Shown here: piece after piece, positions 59,856-64,000 of the stretch
How positions within the stretch are numbered: the stretch's first letter is position 1
Layout of the letters: every line of letters starts with the position of its first letter
Source: Reyranella sp.
Lineage (GTDB): Bacteria; Pseudomonadota; Alphaproteobacteria; Reyranellales; Reyranellaceae
DNA: 64,000 bases
Direction of reading: 5' to 3'
NCBI GenBank assembly: GCA_019750135.1
Contig: JAIEOV010000031.1
Coordinates: 1 to 64,000, forward strand
Made by a program: the position numbers and the translations under genes
The notes under the pieces: model-generated
The model's database searches: none
Seen by the model: the letters and a program-made list of their open reading frames with translations, nothing else
Told to the model about the DNA's origin: nothing

Positions 59856-60533
59856 ATGAAGCTCTATTCCGGACCGCTCAGCATGTTCGGCGCCAAGGCC
59901 GAGATTGCCGCCCATGAGAAGGGGCTCGACTTCGAGCTCATCATGGTGCCCTTCGAGATGAAGACGCTGTATGAGCCCAAGCATCCCGAGGTGCTGCGCG
60001 TCAATCCCAAGCGCCAGGTGCCGGTGCTGATCGATAGTGGCCCCGGGGGCGATCTCGAGATCTTCGATTCGACGCAGATTTTCGAGTACTTCGAATCGAT
60101 CAAGCCCGAGCCGGCGCTGTGGCCGGCCGAGCCCAAGGCCCGCGCGAGAGCGCGGCTGCTCGAGCACAAGTCCGACGAAGTCTACTTTCCGCCGATCATT
60201 CGGTTGATGGGGCTGCAAGGCACTCCCGACGATCCCGTAGCCGTCGAGGCGCGCGCGGCAGCACGCGCCTTCCATGACAGGATGGAGAAGGAGATCGCCA
60301 GCATGGACTGGTTGGCCGGCGGCTACTCGTACGCCGACATTGCGTTCTACATGGCGCAGATCTTCGGGGATCGTATGGGCGCCCCCATGACCGGCGCCCA
60401 TCCGCGACTGCAGGCGTGGCGCGACCGCATGAGCGCTCGGCCCGCCGTCCGCAAGGTTGCCGGTGCCATGGGGCAGTATCTGCTGAGCCAAGGCCGTAAA
60501 CTCCCGGCGTTCCTTGCTGAGCTCACCAGGTAA
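59856..60533 (+). CDS. Glutathione S-transferase family protein
   Basis: 225 residues. The N-terminal thioredoxin-like domain (KLYSGPLSMFGAKAEIAAHEKG, then VLRVNPKRQVPVL and DSTQIFEYFE) is joined to a helical C-terminal domain (SYADIAFYMAQIFG). A Ser in the first loop is the probable thiol-activating residue, as in beta or zeta classes. The start at 59856 begins the GST fold; the earlier in-frame ATG adds 21 unlikely residues. A hydrolase gene follows 10 bp later. Confidence 0.9.
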   Translation: MKLYSGPLSMFGAKAEIAAHEKGLDFELIMVPFEMKTLYEPKHPEVLRVNPKRQVPVLIDSGPGGDLEIFDSTQIFEYFESIKPEPALWPAEPKARARARLLEHKSDEVYFPPIIRLMGLQGTPDDPVAVEARAAARAFHDRMEKEIASMDWLAGGYSYADIAFYMAQIFGDRMGAPMTGAHPRLQAWRDRMSARPAVRKVAGAMGQYLLSQGRKLPAFLAELTR

Positions 60534-60543
60534 GGCTGCCGAC

Positions 60544-61140
60544 ATGGCGAAGATTCTGTTCCTCCCCGGCGCCGGCGCATCGCCTGACTTCTGGAAGCCC
60601 GTCGGGGCGCTGCTGCCGGCCGATTGGCAGAAGGAATATTTCGGTTGGCCCGGTCTCGGCGATGAGCCGCACGACCCTGCCATCAAAGGGATCGACGACC
60701 TGGTGCGCATGGTCGCCGCGAAGATGGACGGTCCGGTCGACCTGGTGGCCCAATCGATGGGCGGCGGCATCGCCGCCCGGCTGGCGATCGAGCGGCCGCA
60801 GAAGGTGCGCCGCCTGGTGCTGTCCGTGACGTCCGCCGGCATCGACATGGCGGGCCTGGGCGCGTCGGACTGGCGCGAGAGTTATCGCAAGTCGTTTCCG
60901 CGTGCGGCATCCTGGATCACCGAAGCGCGGGCGGCGGCCCTGCTGCCGGTCGAACAGATCGCCGCGCCGACGCTGCTGCTGTGGGGTGACGCCGATCCGA
61001 TCAGCCCGGTCGCCGTCGGCCGTCATCTCGAGCAACGCATCTCCGGCGCGCGCTTGCACGTCGTTGCGGGTGGCGATCACGATCTGGCACAGACCCACGC
61101 GACCGAGATCGCGCCACTGATCGCGCACCATCTCGCCTGA
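60544..61140 (+). CDS. Small alpha/beta hydrolase
   Basis: 198 residues, compact. LFLPGAGASPDFW for the oxyanion loop, nucleophile Ser in VAQSMGGG, acid in WGDADPISP and His in GGDHDLAQ are in order. It is shorter than most members, with no lid insert. The start at 60544 (MAKILFLPG) avoids an upstream leader that overlaps the GST stop. Its TGA abuts the stop of the convergent phosphatase gene. Confidence 0.88.
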   Translation: MAKILFLPGAGASPDFWKPVGALLPADWQKEYFGWPGLGDEPHDPAIKGIDDLVRMVAAKMDGPVDLVAQSMGGGIAARLAIERPQKVRRLVLSVTSAGIDMAGLGASDWRESYRKSFPRAASWITEARAAALLPVEQIAAPTLLLWGDADPISPVAVGRHLEQRISGARLHVVAGGDHDLAQTHATEIAPLIAHHLA

Positions 61141-61716
61141 TCAGGCGGTTGGTTGGCGTCCCTGCACGGTGAGCTTGCCTCCGGCGTCGCGGCGCACCAC
61201 GACAATCTCACCGTCGTCGGTTGGCCCCTGGGCTATGGTCGAGATCACCAGCTGGTGCGTCAGTAGCAGCGTCGGTTGCGCAAGCTCGAGTCCGGCGATC
61301 CAGGCCCGCAGGTCGGCGATCTGCTTCAGCGTGCGATCTGGATCGCGGCCGAAGTAGTTGAGCAATGGTTGCTGGGTGACATCGCCCAGCTTCATGAGCG
61401 TCGCGGTATCGAGACAGCGGCACCATTGGCTGGAATAGATACGTGCCGCCGTGAAGCCGTTGGCGCGGAAAAGATCGCCCATCCGGATCGCCTGCGCGCG
61501 GCCCCCGTCCGATAGATTGCGTTGGGTCGAGCAGTCGTCGAGCCTGAAGCCCGGCGGGTCCAGCGTGCCGGGGGCGGTGGCGTGGCGGATCAACGCGAAA
61601 TGGCCAGGGTCGCTCAAGGCCGACCACAGGTCGGACGAGCGCGCGGGGATGAAAGCGAGCGGTATCCCGAGGAGGGCGCCGAGCGAGCGGCGCGTCAGCG
61701 GGATGCCCTTGCTCAT
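61141..61716 (-). CDS. Histidine phosphatase family protein, exported
   Basis: 191 residues. The leader (LTRRSLGALLGIPLAFIPARS) has a twin arginine, so Tat export is likely. The catalytic RHAT stands at ALIRHATAPG, the second arginine in SSQWCRCLDTA and the second His in LLLTHQLVIS. All four phosphatase residues seem present, so it is probably active. The start is at 61716 and the gene follows the 420-residue protein with 7 bp between. Confidence 0.87.
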   Translation of the reverse strand: MSKGIPLTRRSLGALLGIPLAFIPARSSDLWSALSDPGHFALIRHATAPGTLDPPGFRLDDCSTQRNLSDGGRAQAIRMGDLFRANGFTAARIYSSQWCRCLDTATLMKLGDVTQQPLLNYFGRDPDRTLKQIADLRAWIAGLELAQPTLLLTHQLVISTIAQGPTDDGEIVVVRRDAGGKLTVQGRQPTA

Positions 61717-61723
61717 GGCCGCG

Positions 61724-62986
61724 TCACGTCCGCCCGCAGGCGTCGGGCACCGGCGGCTCGCCGGTCAGGATCTGGGCGATGGTCTCACAGTATTCCGAGC
61801 CATCGTCGACGGTCTTGAAGCCCTCCAGCAGCCGTTCGCGGATCTTCTCCGGAGGAGGGCACCCGTTGGGGAGGGAGATGTCGTCGCTCAGCCAGAAACG
61901 CTTGGCCTTGTCCCAGAAGCCGATGCGGTCGAGGAAGCGGACGCCGTAGTAGTAGCCGTCGATCGTCTTTTCCTTGCCGAAGTGATCATCCCGCAGCGAT
62001 CGGGTGAGGCACCAGTCGAGCAGGGCCTGTATTTCGTGCCGAACAACCTCGCGCTGCTTCCATGACGCGGCCCTCCAGCCGCAATCGAACAGGGTGACGA
62101 CGTCATAGTTGTTGTGGTCCGAGAAGCTGCCGTCCTTCTCGAGCCAGCCGTTCGGATAGATCTCGTGTTTCATGGCGAGCGTGGTCGCCACCATCTTGTC
62201 GAGGTTGGGTGCAACCCGGGTCGTGTTGTCCATGTAGTAGTGGACGACATGGAAGGTGAATGAGAGGTCCGGCACGGTCGCGATGCCGTCATCGAACTTG
62301 TAGGACGGGCCCCAGTAGCCGGTCTGCTTCTGCTGGAGGCCCCAGAGGTAGTCGATGAACGTCTCCTCGAGCTCCTGCGAGACCGTGAACTTCAGCTGTG
62401 GCCGGCAGACCAGCAGCTTGCGCAGTCCGTCCTTGAAGATGAGCTGGCCGAGTGCCGTCAACAGGGCGTTCTGCTCGTCGCGCAGGTTGCGTCCGGTGGC
62501 GACGATGTCGCTGACGCTGAGGGCCCGGAGCAGCCCGACGACGTTCGCCGGCTTCTGCAGGAAGCTCATGAAGGCCAGGGGCTCCAGGTGATCGGTTGCC
62601 GCTTCCCTTTCCTGCAGGGCATCGATGGTCGGCTCGAGCTTGCGATACCATTCGTGGCAGCAGGGTCCCCAGGAGCCGTCGTCGCCCTGCTTGATGCGCG
62701 GTTGGTCGACGTCCTGCAGGCTCTTTTCGCACTCGTCCAGCGCCGCGGACGCGCGAGCCCAATCGTCGGTGTAGTTGATCAGCCACTTGGCTTCGTAGAA
62801 GTGCTGGAGGGCGCATTCCATCGGATGGCCCTTCTTCAGCAGTTCGGCGAGGATGTCGTTGAGGTTCTTTCGCCGGGCGTTCAGCGGCATCCAACGCGCG
62901 TCGTAGTAGGGATCCCTCTGCCGGAACGCCTGCGCGATCCGCTCGAGGACCGAACCGCGCGAGCGTTCGAGGGCGACCTCGATCAC
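61724..62986 (-). CDS. Protein of unknown function with alpha-alpha toroid-like features
   Basis: 420 residues, unrecognised. It is rich in Trp, Tyr, Asp and His, with GYWGPSYKFDDGIATVPDLS and GSFSDHNNYDVVTLFDCGWR, and a helical pattern that reminds me of terpene-cyclase or glycosidase toroids. That comparison is only by eye. No signal peptide is seen. The start is GTG at 62986, overlapping the dehydrogenase stop by GTGA, so the two are translated together. The histidine phosphatase follows in the same direction. Confidence 0.75.
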   Translation of the reverse strand: MIEVALERSRGSVLERIAQAFRQRDPYYDARWMPLNARRKNLNDILAELLKKGHPMECALQHFYEAKWLINYTDDWARASAALDECEKSLQDVDQPRIKQGDDGSWGPCCHEWYRKLEPTIDALQEREAATDHLEPLAFMSFLQKPANVVGLLRALSVSDIVATGRNLRDEQNALLTALGQLIFKDGLRKLLVCRPQLKFTVSQELEETFIDYLWGLQQKQTGYWGPSYKFDDGIATVPDLSFTFHVVHYYMDNTTRVAPNLDKMVATTLAMKHEIYPNGWLEKDGSFSDHNNYDVVTLFDCGWRAASWKQREVVRHEIQALLDWCLTRSLRDDHFGKEKTIDGYYYGVRFLDRIGFWDKAKRFWLSDDISLPNGCPPPEKIRERLLEGFKTVDDGSEYCETIAQILTGEPPVPDACGRT

Positions 62987-63870
62987 CGCTTGACCGTCCG
63001 GCCCAGCGCCGTCTCGTAGACGCGCAGGATCGACGAACTATCGCTCGAGCCGAGCTTCATGCCGCGCGCCAGGCGTTGCAGGTTGTGGGTCGAGGAACCC
63101 TGCGGCAGCGGCACGCCGAGCTCGTCGCCGAGCTCCAGGGCGAGATGCAGGTCCTTGTAAGCGAGGTCCAGCGCGAAGCTCGCCTTGAAGTCGCCGCTCA
63201 GCGAGCGCTCGGACAGGCTCTTGAAGGCGTTGGAGTTGCCGCTGGAGCTGGACACGACCTGGATCAGCTTCTTCGGGTCGAGGCCGGCCGTGACGCCGAG
63301 CATCAGTCCTTCGGCTGCCGCGGCGGCGTTGCAGAAGGCCAGCATGTTGTTGACCAGCTTGGCCACCGTGCCGGTGCCGAGCTCGCCCATGTGGATGACG
63401 TTGGCGCTGAACGATTGCAGCACGGGCAGGGCGTCGTCGAACACCTTCTTGTCGCCGCCCACCATGATGGCGATGGTGGCGGCCTCGGCGCCCACCGTGC
63501 CGCCGCTCACCGGCGCGTCGAGCATGGCGATGCCCTTGGCCGCCATGGCGGCGCCGATCTTCTTCACCATCGAGGGCGCGTTGGTGCTGAGGTCGATGTA
63601 GGTCTGACCCTTGTTGATCGTGGCCAGAATGCCGTTGTCGCCCAGGGTCACGGCCTCGACGTCCTTGGGCATGGGCAGCGAGGTCATGACCACGTCGGCG
63701 CCCTTGGTCACCTCGGCGATCGACTTGGCCGCGGTGGCGCCGAGATCGGTGCAGGTCTTCACGGCGGCGGCGTTCAGGTCGAACACCGTCACCTGGTGGT
63801 TACTGCGCTTGACGATGTTGCGGCACATGGGGCCGCCCATGTTGCCGACGCCGATGAATCCGACTTTCAC
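62983..63870 (-). CDS. NAD(P)-dependent 3-hydroxyisobutyrate dehydrogenase-like (beta-hydroxyacid dehydrogenase) protein
   Basis: 295 residues. The Rossmann start VGFIGVGNMGGPMCRNIV, DAPVSGGTVGAEAATIAIMVGG for substrate binding, the catalytic Lys in GTGTVAKLVNNML and the C-terminal KDLHLALELGDELGVPLPQ are typical. The substrate could be 3-hydroxyisobutyrate, tartronate semialdehyde or another hydroxy acid. The start is GTG at 63870, chosen because TGGAGGAAAAA precedes it. It is first in the coupled trio with the unknown protein and the phosphatase. Bases 63871-64000 hold its upstream region. Confidence 0.92.
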   Translation of the reverse strand: MKVGFIGVGNMGGPMCRNIVKRSNHQVTVFDLNAAAVKTCTDLGATAAKSIAEVTKGADVVMTSLPMPKDVEAVTLGDNGILATINKGQTYIDLSTNAPSMVKKIGAAMAAKGIAMLDAPVSGGTVGAEAATIAIMVGGDKKVFDDALPVLQSFSANVIHMGELGTGTVAKLVNNMLAFCNAAAAAEGLMLGVTAGLDPKKLIQVVSSSSGNSNAFKSLSERSLSGDFKASFALDLAYKDLHLALELGDELGVPLPQGSSTHNLQRLARGMKLGSSDSSSILRVYETALGRTVKR

Positions 63871-64000
63871 TTTTTCCTCCAGCAGGATGCGACGGCCAAC
63901 TATACGCCGGATTGTGAACGGGAGTGTTTCGCCTCGCAACGCGGCGGGGCAATATGGCCGGCAAGACTGGGAGGACCGACCGGCCAATGGCGCGTAACAA

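Noticed and set aside
1-64000. tRNA, rRNA, CRISPR arrays, transposases or phage genes
   Set aside because: Looked for and not seen: no regularly spaced repeats, no cloverleaf-like sequence I could support and no transposase motif.
63871-64000. Promoter for the dehydrogenase with TATAGT at 63899-63904 (minus strand)
   Set aside because: The -10-like box is present but no convincing -35 lies 16-18 bp upstream.

Overview
This 64 kb window comes from a high-GC bacterial chromosome, most likely an alphaproteobacterium of Rhodospirillales or Reyranella type. The reasons are the yajC-secD-secF-Mth938 block followed by a squalene/phytoene-synthase-like gene, the many solute-binding-protein operons (AapJ-like, TRAP, peptide-type and polyamine-type), the PuuE/PuuD-like genes and a TrmFO. 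The genus is an inference. I see no rRNA, tRNA, CRISPR, prophage or insertion-sequence transposase. The genes are dense and often overlap by ATGA or GTGA.

Region by region: 0.2-3.7 kb carries three tandem AapJ-type amino-acid binding proteins plus the remains of a fourth. At 3.8-6.4 kb are an M23 peptidase and a pirin. At 6.4-9.4 kb is a DctMQP TRAP transporter. The block 9.6-16.7 kb on the minus strand holds a damaged reductase/SDR pair, a diiron oxygenase-like protein, a ribbon-helix-helix protein coupled to an unknown protein, an alpha/beta hydrolase, an M81 (MlrC-like) metallopeptidase and a peptide-type binding protein. A MarR regulator and a thioesterase diverge from it across an inverted repeat. 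At 17.9-23.3 kb a PuuE-like deacetylase and a racemase-fold protein lie with a complete polyamine-type ABC transporter. At 23.5-30.8 kb are a PPOX protein, a DUF815 ATPase, YajC/SecD/SecF, an Mth938 protein, a PuuD-like membrane protein and a squalene-synthase-fold protein.

At 30.8-39.6 kb lie a hydrolase, a luciferase-like oxidoreductase, two FAD monooxygenases flanking a C45 acyltransferase with a pentapeptide-like tail, a zinc-less MDR oxidoreductase and small proteins. At 39.7-44.6 kb phosphoketolase and glycogen phosphorylase form a pair that would feed glycogen carbon to acetyl-phosphate. At 44.7-48.3 kb are an XRE-cupin regulator with a DMT exporter, an orphan cobF and a TPR protein. 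At 48.4-53 kb are two tandem MATE exporters with a relic of a third, an acyl-carrier-like protein and trmFO. At 53-64 kb are RidA with a duplicated 3' end, a DUF3455 protein, nadE with a strong promoter, a phosphodiesterase, an Nramp-like transporter, several hydrolases, a GST and a hydroxyacid dehydrogenase coupled to an unknown 420-residue protein.

The most striking non-coding signal is a family of nested inverted repeats between genes (palindromes within palindromes), at about 17.8, 23.4, 33.0 and 55.9 kb with a single unit at 6.4 kb. The most striking coding signals are signs of gene decay and rearrangement: a fourth binding-protein relic, a reductase/SDR deletion junction, a MATE relic and a RidA tail duplication.
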